From the NCBI GenBank assembly GCA_006503535.1, contig QYRS01000001.1, forward strand, positions 5,146,001-5,210,000: a DNA stretch of 64,000 nt, written 5' to 3'. Source of the stretch: Arthrinium phaeospermum. Lineage: Eukaryota > Ascomycota > Sordariomycetes > Amphisphaeriales > Apiosporaceae. The first letter of the stretch is position 1. Every line of letters begins with the position of its first letter. The translations under genes were made by a program, and so were the position numbers. The notes beneath the pieces were generated by a model that had not been told where the DNA came from, ran no database searches, and saw only the letters and a list, made by a program, of their open reading frames with translations. This document shows, piece by piece, positions 1-8,552 of the stretch.

Positions 1-980
1 TGCAGGAAAGTACACACGAGGCCGACGGTGCTGGTACGGTTGCCAAACATGCGCGGGGGTATGGTGGGCTCGACGCAAAACTGGGAGGACTCGTACAGGA
101 AGAACAACCCAACCCCCGCGAAGCCCACGACGAGGGGTGTAATAACATGGTAGTCACTCCATTCGTAGCGCGTGTTGGCCCACGAGAGTGAGATGAGAAT
201 CGAAACCACCGAAGCCACCAGAACCAAGTTGCCGACCCAGTCTATCCGGCGCAGCTTCTCTTGCCACGACAGCCGCTTGACGAAAACGATCTGCAGGAAG
301 GAGAACTGCGCCAGCAAAGTCACCCCACCGACTGGGAGATTGAGCCAGAACCCCCACCGCCAGCTCGAGTACTGGGCAACGACACCCCCCACGGGCGGGC
401 CCACGGCCGTGCCCAGGCCGAAGACGGCGTAGATGACGCCAATGTACTTGCCCCGCTCGCGCAGGGAGACGAGGTCGGTGACGATGAGCTGGGTCAGGGC
501 GTTGATGCCGGCACCCCCGAGACCCTGGACCAGGCGGCCGGCGATGAGGATGGCCGTGGACGTGGCGCCGCCGCAGAGCCCGGAGCCGAGGACGAAGAGG
601 GCGACGGCGGCCATGGTGGGCCAGCGTCGGCCCAGGACTTGGGACAGTTGACCCCAGAGTGGGAGGAAAGCGGTTCTGTGTGATCATGTTAGTGCGTGGA
701 GCGGATTAAGGAGAGGCTCGACCTACGAGGTAAGTAGATAGCCATTGATGACCCAGACGTAGTTGTCCCCGGCGTGCAGGTCCGAAGTTATGAGGGGCAG
801 GGCAGAAGAAATAATCGTCGAGTCCAGTCCAACCAAGAACGTGGCAATGGAGAGGGGAGGGAAGATGGCCCAGAACCTCCATCCTCTCGCGGCCGGCTGC
901 GCGGTTTGCAAAGGCGGCTGCTGCGGTGTAAGCTGCTGGCTAGTGGCCGGTGGGGATGTTCCCATGCTTGGTTGAGACAT
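1..980 (-). CDS. MFS drug/toxin exporter, 14-TM type (3' end beyond window)
   Basis: The gene reads leftwards from ATG 980 and is cut by the window edge. Exon 1 (980-727) encodes a short Pro/Gln-rich cytosolic tail, then the first membrane helix with the motif L-V-G-L-D-S-T-I. A 51-bp intron (726-676) joins in phase to exon 2 (from 675), giving the typical S-T-A-F-L-P-L-W-G-Q sequence. Exon 2 contains G-R-R-W-P (motif A-like), R-L-V-Q-G-L-G-G-A-G and the antiporter motif C region G-T-A-V-G-P-P-V-G-G. This is the DHA2/14-spanner family, whose members export toxins and secondary metabolites across the plasma membrane. It lies 640 bp from an EthD gene and 3-6 kb from UstYa and precursor genes, so export of the cluster product is plausible but inferred. 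The exact substrate cannot be read from sequence. Confidence 0.85.
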
Positions 981-1622
981 TCTTAAAGTGAGCTGTGGTA
1001 CCAGAGGTGTATGAAAAAGAGGTAGAAGAGCATGTGGTGCAGAGTGAATAGAGATGACAGGATAAGTACGAAGAACCCAGAGACATAATAGTTATATAAT
1101 CACCAAGAGTGCTTACGATACCTGGGCACCAGCGATTTCTCTTGAATGGCAAAGGGCATCCCCTTCCCGATACAATTACGAACCAAAGGGATGCATGTAC
1201 CTCGGCTCATGCAGATGTTATCGCAAGTAGTACAATCAAGATGGCTGGGCCCGAATGGTTCATTTTGGTAGGTGACGGTGGTAAGTCGCTTTCCCGTGTC
1301 GGCAGGTTCGGATCGCCGAATTGTTTTGCCCAACGCCGAGACGCCCTGGCCCATACATACCACCTAAGGCAGAATAAAGGGTGGTTTTTATAATTAAGCC
1401 TCATGCAAGTCCGTGTATAGCCAACGGTGTCCTCTGTTGGTGGCAATACTCATAATCTGAATACCTGTACGCCTTGACATCGCAAATATCCTGTCAGGAG
1501 AGGACCAAGTCACCTAGAGAATTCATGTAAAAATCTGCGAAGAAACGTTCTTCTTTTGTATAAGTCAAACAACTGTAACGTTTCTTGAAAATTAGGTGAC
1601 CATGAACCCAGAGCTACAAGTA
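981..1622. other. intergenic: MFS 5' region and EthD 3' flank
   Basis: No gene is supported here. It should hold the promoter of the leftward MFS gene and the terminator of the EthD gene. Short open frames on both strands have no coding character. Confidence 0.5.
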
Positions 1623-2332
1623 CTACAATCCCTCTTTGCTTTCCTCAGACATACCATACTCCGCCCCTTCCTCTGGATGTGCCGGAAAGGCAGTCGACAA
1701 GTCGCTCATCTCGGTCAAGGATGGGTAAGTGGACTTCCCGTCCTCGTCCAAGTTGACCACCTTGCCGCCATCCACGTGCTTCTCGACCCAGCCCAGCGTG
1801 GCAACCGTGTGGACCAGGTTGACGTACGGCCCCTCGGAGGCTTGCAGGGACTGGAACTCGGGGTCCGAGTTCACCTTGTTCAGTTCGGCAAAGGTGCGGA
1901 AGTAGAACTCGACGGTTAGATCGTGGTCCTGAGATGGGATGTTGTCGTCAGTAGGGGGGTTGGTTGAATGAAGCAACTAGGAGGGATGCTGCATAGGACA
2001 ACAACTCAACTCACGTCAATAGTCCAGCCACGGCTGTTGCGGCGGTTCATTTCCTCAAGGGCGTTACGGTACCCAATCGGCGTGAACACCTTACGCCATG
2101 CAACACCAATGTTAGTCGGAACCCCCAAGGCCGTAGGCTGTCTTGGAAAAAGTGTCCTCAGGGGCTGGCTCACCTGCTGATACATCTCGATGCCGTTCTT
2201 GGCATGGAGGGCGGCGGCCTTGGCCAAGTACTCGCGGGCGAACGTTTCGCGCTCTTCGGCGCTGCTGGCCTGGTTGCGGTAGACTTGGAGCGTCAGACGC
2301 AAGAGGCGGCCTGGGGATGGCTTGGCTGGCAT
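1623..2332 (-). CDS. EthD-domain protein (dimeric alpha-beta barrel)
   Basis: Three exons (2332-2174, 2089-2015, 1928-1623) with phase-0 junctions give 179 aa. I chose the ATG at 2332 because the P-G-R-L-L-R-L-T-L strand that opens the EthD fold follows at once; an in-frame ATG at 2362 is possible. The region P-I-G-Y-R-N-A-L-E-E-M-N and the strand D-L-T-V-E-F-Y-F-R-T are typical of fungal EthD proteins. These are ferredoxin-like dimers, some of which act as dehydratases in polyketide pathways. No signal peptide or membrane segment is seen, so a cytosolic protein is expected. It sits between the MFS gene and the UstYa genes. It could be a tailoring enzyme of this cluster or belong to a polyketide cluster lying left of the window. 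EthD genes are not a standard part of known ustiloxin-type clusters. Confidence 0.8.
2295..2315 (+). repeat. 21-bp dispersed repeat, copy in EthD exon 1
   Basis: The string GACGCAAGAGGCGGCCTGGG plus one more G is present here and again near 7316-7336 in the same orientation. In the EthD gene it encodes, on the minus strand, the P-G-R-L-L-R segment. Confidence 0.55.
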
Positions 2333-3012
2333 TTTGAAGAGTTGTTGGCCGGGAAAAGGCAAAAACTGCTTTGGGATCAGAACAAAAGGGTTGGTTTATC
2401 ATTCCAAGATAAAAACCACCGGTAGATCAATTTGAGTTATACCATGGTAGCAGGAGAGATATCATCTTTCCTCGGCGATATTGAGGTCAAACCAGCCGAA
2501 TCATGCCAGGGATGTGGCTCAGCCAATAAGACCATCGCCGAATTTATCTCCCTGATGGCGATGGCGCTGCTTTTCGTACAGTACTTCCCGTGGATAATCC
2601 ATCCAACGGAATAAACGTTATGCCAATAGCACCAATTGATCCTTGGTATGTACAGTACAGCATAATCTGGCGGGTGCAGCGTTCTCGCCATCAAGGGGAT
2701 AGGCTTGCATCGGGTTGGTTGGTGCTGGGTAGTCAACTGCATCTTAAGTCCGTCTAAACTCCATCATCGCCGAACTCCATCGGTGTGCATAGGCAACCCT
2801 GACCAACGCCGAACCCAGAGTTGCGAAAGGATGCCTCGGCCTGGGACTTGGACAAGGGTCATTATATTGCATGAGTTAATCGTGGTTTCACTTTTCTATC
2901 CAACTAGACAAGATGCTCTCGATTGGCCCATATAGCAGTCTCTATCATCAAAGGTGTCAACTCGAGCTACTACGTCGAAGCCGGGGTGACCAAAGCCAAG
3001 TAACTACACATC
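2333..3012. other. intergenic: EthD promoter and UstYa1 3' flank
   Basis: About 680 bp with no supportable gene. Short frames here show no family motif. Confidence 0.5.
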
Positions 3013-4203
3013 CTAGGGATGCCACCCTGGAGCCCAAGTATCCGAGTCCAGCGGGTCGTTCACCGCCCTGTGCGTGGTATCCCAGTCCTGCCAGACCGCG
3101 CGGTCTCGTGCCCAATCCTGTATCGCCTCGAAATCCCTGCACACGTGATCGCCTGCAATCTTTGGTCTGTAGGCCTGATGTGGCTCCGACCACTGCGGTT
3201 CTGTCAGCTGTCAAGGTGTGGAATTGGGGTGACATGGAGGAGATGATCCAGATATAGATATACTGACTAGTACCACACGTGAGAGGTCAGTAAGTAGGTA
3301 GCCACGGTTACGAAGTAGGGGAAAGGTGAGGGCTGCTGACCCTGAAAGGGAATCACGGCCAAGTCGGCGTGGCAAAGCGTGGACTGGCGTAGTGCGTCGA
3401 TGCAGTGCACCATGTGATCGAATCTCCACTCGGCCAGGTTTTCCATCTTGAACTGGGGATAATACTCTGGGAAGAGCTGTTTTCGAAGCCAGTTCTGTTG
3501 TTGTCGTCGTTGTTGTTAGCGTGCAGCACCCCGGACAAGAAGCATCGGGAACTCACGAGGCAGTGCAGGTCATGGAACACGCTCATACTGACGACATATC
3601 GGTCTTTGGGGTCGTGGGGGAGCGGCTGCGTCTTGTCGGGGAGGCGGCTGGCGTCGTCTCGGGATATGGCTACGACGCCCACTATAGAAACGGTGCGGAT
3701 GGAACTCGCGGTGCTTAGCCACCCGTTCTGGTGCCAAGGAAGGTATCCATGTATGCAAGTAGTCTACTCACTCGAGAATAGCTCGTTCCAGGCCGCATCC
3801 ACCTCGGGCGATGGTGCGCCTTCGTATTGGGTTCGGTTCTCACCCAGCCCCAGGGTGAACTCGCGGTACTCGTACTGGATCAGGTGGTTTGCCGGGCCTG
3901 AAGGAGTTTTCATAAGACAGACGGATCGTTAGCCACAGGCCGTCCCACGGGATGGGTAGAGGAGGGCGACTCCCACTTACTGTAGGGATCAGAGACATAT
4001 CGTGCTTGCTGGACCCGCAGCTGGTGGTCCAGGTAGAGAGAAGAGCAAATGGATACAACAGCGAGCACCCACGGCAGAGCCAGTACCCAGAAGGGTCGGC
4101 AGCCTGAGGCGTGGGATCTCAGGCTGGGTGCCGCGGAGATGAGCCCTTGGGTGTCTCCTGTCAATGCTTCGTCTTCTTCCGAGTAGCGAATCTTGTCCAT
4201 CAT
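3013..4203 (-). CDS. UstYa-family oxidase (DUF3328), copy 1
   Basis: Five exons (4203-3981, 3897-3772, 3681-3557, 3494-3341, 3200-3013) give 271 aa. A cytosolic tail of about 36 residues is followed by one membrane helix (about 37-58, F-W-V-L-A-L-P-W-V-L-A-V) and a lumenal domain. The two family-defining motifs are present: H-D-L-H-C at residues 153-157, split from the next exon by an intron, and H-M-V-H-C at 185-189. C-H-A-D and the terminal C-R-D-F-E-A-I-Q-D-W follow. UstYa proteins are membrane-anchored oxidases that install ether or C-C/C-N crosslinks in dikaritin-type peptides such as ustiloxin and phomopsin. Two such genes next to a repeat-bearing secreted precursor are the signature of this RiPP class. 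The donor of the last intron (near 3340) is weak, so that junction is the least certain. Confidence 0.88.
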
Positions 4204-4986
4204 TCTTGCGTCCGTTGGGAGGATGGAGTAGAGGAAGTATGCTCAGGGTTGCGCTGGATGACAGCTGGTTCCTGTATTTACTTTATCTTCCCCAGTATCT
4301 TCAAGGTCAGCAGTACTAGCGAGAATGACGACGAGCCAGGGCCAGAACACAGACACAGCAGTCATGTGCTACCAATAGGGTCCTGCCGAGGAAGCCGCCC
4401 GTAATTGATGTTGGGAAGTCGGGTATGAGTTTGAGGCTTGCTTTAGTCTGGTACCACACTGGACGTTGTCGCTGCAGCATTCCGAGTGTGGGGTCATGTG
4501 CGCCTATTAGGTGCATAGTATTAAGCACGCCATCGCCGAGACACAGCTGCGTGCGGCAACGCACCTAATCTGGACCCTCCGACCTTGGCTTTATGTTGTG
4601 GCTGCCGTCAGAAAGCCGTTGGTGAAACAGCGGGAAGCACCTCTCGAGGGCCGCGGGTGACACAACTGGCTATTAATATACGAAATGCGGGGAACCGACT
4701 ACCGCGATGGATGTGTCTCGGAAGGTGCTGACAGGGCACGGCAGGGGGGCAACAGGTAGGTACTGTCAAAACACATCTATTTCTTATCATAAATCATCTA
4801 CGACTCCTGGAATTGATGCAGAAATCGGAGGGAGGGTCGGAGAACACGACCAATACGGAGTAAGAAAGAGGACAATCCCTGTAAATAAGATTCCAAGCGT
4901 GTTATCGTGCTGCAGCTAAATCCAACTTGGTTCTGGCATCTGGACCCTGTACACAGACCCGTGGGAAAACCCCCACTCCAAACGGC
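4204..4986. other. intergenic: UstYa1 promoter and UstYa2 3' flank
   Basis: About 780 bp without a supportable gene. Confidence 0.5.
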
Positions 4987-5842
4987 TCATGGAGGAACGA
5001 CCTCACCGGTGTCATCGAGCTTGTGATGGAGTACTTCCTTGACCGGGCCCCGGTACCCATGGGCCTCTGTCCACTGCATGATGCGGTCAAAGTCGCGACA
5101 TTGGTGTGGCGTCCCGTACTCGTCCAAAACCGAGTTCAACGCAATATCCGCGCTGCACATGACCTCTTGACGGATCCAGTTGATGCAGTGAGGCGCGTGG
5201 GTCAGGGAAAGGTCCTCGGTGATGCCTTGATCCCGGGCAGTGCCGTCCAATGCAAGCCTCAATGCTTCCAAGCAGTGCAGGGTGTGGAACATGCTCACTT
5301 GGTAGACCGAGTGAGTCGCGTCCAGCGCCGAGGGCACAGTAATGACACCGGGCGGGGCCAGAGGACTGTCGTGGGGGATGGACACCAGTCCTTGTGCGGC
5401 TGCAGCAGGTCATCAGTACAACCATGCCAGAGTAGTTGGAGGGGGAAGAGAAGCTTGTCTGTACTGGGGAAGAGAGTCCGCCAATAAGTGAAGTTGTGAA
5501 CTCGGGCGTCCAGGTCCTCTTTGCGGAAGATCATTTCGAAATCGGCCGAGTGGCTGAACTCCAGTAAAGAATCATCTAGTATTGCCCACGTCAGCTAGGC
5601 ACGAATTCGGCCATACCATATTGGCATCTCTCGCAATACTTACAAGATCCCGGCTTGTGGGCTGTGTCGGTTGGGCAGCCAGGACGCTTCACCAGCGAGA
5701 AGAGCAAGGCGATCTCGATCGCTTGTAGAATCACAAAGGGGAGTGCGAATAACAGAGTTCTCGGGATGCTGAAACGGGAACCTCTTGCATGCGCAACACC
5801 GTCTTCGCCGGTTGGAACGGCACGGTACTGACTGGAGAACAT
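4987..5842 (-). CDS. UstYa-family oxidase (DUF3328), copy 2
   Basis: Three exons (5842-5644, 5575-5465, 5399-4987) give 240 aa in frame. I chose the ATG at 5842 because M-F-S-S-Q-Y-R is a usual UstYa beginning and places a single membrane helix (about residues 26-52, rich in L/F/I) after a short cytosolic tail. In-frame ATGs further upstream (6001) would add an unlikely extension. The HxxHC pair is H-T-L-H-C (142-146) and H-A-P-H-C (171-175), followed by C-S-A-D and H-Q-C-R-D-F-D-R-I-M-Q-W. It differs clearly from copy 1, so the two enzymes probably make different bonds or act together, as UstYa and UstYb do in ustiloxin formation. It is transcribed away from the precursor gene and shares a 790-bp intergenic region with it, which would allow co-regulation. 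Confidence 0.88.
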
Positions 5843-6630
5843 GACGATGCCGTAGGCGAGCTGGAATGCAGGAGTGTACAGGATGGGTAGAATAGTATGA
5901 GGACGATATCTAGAATGCAGAGACTCTGTAACAGAGAAAAGGGCACGCTCAGTAGATGGGAGAAGTGCCAGCCACATCGGACTATATGGCCGAGTTGGCA
6001 TGGGAACATAGTAGAACCGGTCAAAACCTTGATCACGCCATGCTCAAGGATCGCCCTGGCGGTGGCATATTTCGTATGACTTGACCGGTGTCATGCCGGC
6101 AAAGAGCGAGATGTCTGCGAAATATGACTTGTCGTCGATTTTATTGGCATATATGAAACTATATATGATGCAAGCTGCACAAGTCGTGTCACAATATATA
6201 TGTGTCAACTCACCGGCCTGGATTCACGGCATTAAATGAAGCTGCGCCGGCCATCACATCCTCAAAGTAGACACTCACCGTGTCCCGTGGAATCGTGACC
6301 GGATCCGCCGTGCAGGCAGGTGTAGCACAACGCTTCGAGAGAAAGGTGCGCGGGTTTGCATTTTCGTCGCCACGACCATCCACCCCGCCGAGACCGTTGA
6401 CGATCGAAAGTATGCCCGTACACCGTCTTGGGCATGATACACGACTCACGGCTGCTCCGACCATAAGACCATAAAAGGGGCAAGAAAACGTCCTCTCCTC
6501 TGGAATAGGCTCGCAACACATCCCCACATTGTCCCCCCGATCATCAATCGTCTCGCTTATCATCCATTGACTCTACTCTACGTACTACAAACCTACACTG
6601 CTTGAACTGAACTCTCCCCAGGCAGTTGTC
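5843..6630. promoter_or_regulatory. shared divergent promoter region of UstYa2 and RiPP precursor
   Basis: This 788-bp gap lies between two divergent cluster genes. It contains an A/T-rich stretch with several TATA-like runs near 6120-6210 and a TATA box for the precursor at 6470-6480. No binding site of a known regulator was recognised. Confidence 0.45.
6470..6480 (+). promoter_or_regulatory. TATA box of the RiPP precursor gene
   Basis: CATAAAAGGGG lies about 150 bp before the ATG at 6631. That is a normal spacing for a highly expressed fungal secreted-protein gene with a leader of roughly 100-130 nt. Confidence 0.5.
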
Positions 6631-7120
6631 ATGGCCCCTCGAACTTTCACCTTCTTTGCGCTGCTGCTGGCTACCACTGCCATAGCGGCCCCTCTGGCGC
6701 GTGAAGTGCCAGACGTACCAGCCATGGCAGTCCGAGATGCGCTTGACACCAGAGACGGCAATGCTGGTGATGCCACTACGGCCAAGGTACGACTTTGACA
6801 TGACAGACATTGTATAGACGAAGTTTGCTCATTAATTTCATTTTCTTCTTCTTTTCATTTAGGACGCTTCTGTAGCCGACGACGATAAGGCCACTCCCGA
6901 CCTGGTTTTTGTCAGCTGGGACGCGGCCCCTCTGGAAGTCCGAGATGGCAATGCTGATGAAGCGATTGCGGCCAAGGTGCGACATCGACAGTATCAAGGG
7001 ACTGGCAGGGCCTTCAAGGACTTTACTAATCAATATCGATGCATGCACATTTAGGGCGACTCTGCGGGCCACGACGACGAGCCTATCCCCGACGTCTTCT
7101 TCTACGACTGGGGCCGCTAG
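6631..7120 (+). CDS. putative RiPP precursor peptide with two aromatic cores
   Basis: Three exons (6631-6786, 6863-6976, 7055-7120) give 111 aa and close in frame. Residues 1-20 form a clear signal peptide ending A-I-A-A. Exon 1 ends R-D-G-N-A-G-D-A-T-T-A-K and exon 2 ends R-D-G-N-A-D-E-A-I-A-A-K, an obvious internal repeat. Exons 2 and 3 each carry an acidic stretch (D-D-D/D-D-E) and then a core: D-L-V-F-V-S-W-D (65-72) and D-V-F-F-Y-D-W-G (103-110), aligning as D-[LV]-[VF]-F-x-x-W. There are no cysteines. A small secreted repeat protein beside two UstYa genes fits a dikaritin-type precursor whose cores are crosslinked in the secretory pathway. Unlike UstA-type precursors there is no Lys-Arg site; only single Arg or Lys residues flank the repeats. 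The core sequence is not one I recognise. Function is inferred from context and architecture. Confidence 0.75.
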
Positions 7121-7568
7121 GCTGCCCTTGGGAATCTCGGTGGTCCCGTCTACTTGTCACCACCATCCAGCCGGTGGGTGTCCGGAGACGGACTCATTAC
7201 ATCCAAGGAGGAAGTGCAGGCACGTAAGGGCGGCAGCTGCGACCTCTGCCTACGGCTATTGTGGTCTTTTCTTTTCAATGAGTGTCTTCACACGCGGAGA
7301 TCCTAATGCCCGCCACTGACGCAAGAGGCGGCCTGGGGGAGGAGAATATGGCACCACGTTCGTTGTCTAGCAGTGTCTTTCATCCCGTCTTTACGGTGGA
7401 CGGAACCACAATCCTTTTACTATTGCCATGAAAACAATCGAGTCCACAACTCTTCCCAATGCCCCTTTTACTAGGGATCTGCCTTCTGCGACTGTGACTT
7501 GTAACTGGGGCCTTGAAGTAGTTTAATTTTAGTGGGCAAAGTGTAGTACAACGCGTTCTAGTGGTCGC
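7121..7568. other. convergent 3' region between precursor and AAA gene
   Basis: No gene is supported. It contains at about 7316-7336 a 21-bp sequence that also occurs inside EthD exon 1 (see repeat). Confidence 0.5.
7316..7336 (+). repeat. 21-bp dispersed repeat, copy downstream of precursor
   Basis: Second copy of the 21-bp sequence found in the EthD gene. Flanks do not match well, so it is at most a trace of an old local duplication. Confidence 0.55.
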
Positions 7569-8238
7569 TCAGGATGAAGCAGCGTCTTTTCCAACCACAC
7601 ATCTAGCCGTGCCGAACTCGCCAAGCACGAACTCCACTCGCTCCTCGGTACGTCCCATCCCGCAAGACAGGACAACGTAGCGCACCTGTGCCCCCTCGAG
7701 CACCTGGCAGAACACCTCGTGCGTCTTGGCCCACTCTTCCCGTCCGGTGGGCATCAACCGGACCCCGTCGTCCGTCAGCCAGTCGACGCCAGCCTCGCAG
7801 ACCACGACTAGTGATGCTGCCATGCGGTCGCGCATGCCTTGCCATTCGGCTGAACCCATCAGAGCCCGTGCCGCCTCGGGGCCGACGTACTGCCAGGCGT
7901 ACACGACGGGGTCGATGGCCGAGCGGTCTGAAATCAGCCAGCAGCGGCGGGGTTTGTAAGAGTCCGACGACGCAACCGCCGCCTCGCGTTCCGCATCGGC
8001 CTGTGCCGCGAGTACAGCCGTTGCAGCTCCAGTGCCCGCATTGGCGAGTCTCGGATGTCTTGGGGTGTAGTGGTGCCCGCAGCACGCCACGGGCGACTTC
8101 GCGGATCACGGTGGGTCTGGGAAGCGAAGACGAAGAAGAGTCTTGGCGGAAATGGGCTTCCAGGGCATCGACGAGCGTCGACTTTCCGGTGCTCTGAGCG
8201 CCGATGATGTAAATGTTTGGTGGTGGTTTCAACTGCAT
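7569..8238 (-). pseudogene. P-loop AAA-type ATPase/kinase, frame-broken
   Basis: From ATG 8238 the protein opens with a beta strand and a perfect P-loop, G-A-Q-S-T-G-K-S (13-20), then V-I-R-E-V-A-R-G-V-L-R, as in the AAA_28/NadR-like nucleotide-binding family. The coding frame then changes twice. A middle piece (T-P-Q-D-I-R-D-S-P-M-R-A-L-E-L-Q) lies in a second frame at about 8020-8080. The rest (A-A-Q-A-D-A-E-R-E, then W-L-I-S-D-R-S-A-I-D-P with the Walker B-like region, to the stop at 7569) lies in a third. At least one break reads as a lost G in a GG pair. Restored length would be near 220 aa, normal for such proteins. It may be a true pseudogene or an intact gene with sequence errors. It is convergent with the precursor gene; a role in the cluster is not shown. 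Confidence 0.6.
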
Positions 8239-8552
8239 GTCGGAGCTAAAAGCAATGGCGGAAATTATCGTGTTTGTGGTGGGATATCAAAAGGGGCTAC
8301 ACGAGTCGCGAAGCAAAAGATGATCAAGAAAAAGCTGAATGCTGCGTCAAACGGTATCCCCTCCTTGGGGGCCTCCTGCATGCATGCAACTAAATGCAGG
8401 CTGCCGTAGCAAACGGACGAAAACCACCCACGCCTCCAATAAAAGGCTGGTACCTTTAGGTCTAGAATGGACCAAATGCAACCTCAATTTCGACGCCTCC
8501 CGCCTCGTCAACTGCAATCTTTCCACACCGAACCTGGACAAACCTCCAAAGT
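8239..8552. other. divergent gap between AAA gene and RdRP
   Basis: About 310 bp; possible shared promoter. The missing N-terminus of the polymerase may begin here in other frames, but I cannot support a start. Confidence 0.4.

Noticed and set aside
6909..7319. 136-codon open frame overlapping the RiPP precursor
   Set aside because: It crosses both precursor exons and an intron in another frame and lacks a signal peptide or motif. The spliced model has a signal peptide and an internal repeat.
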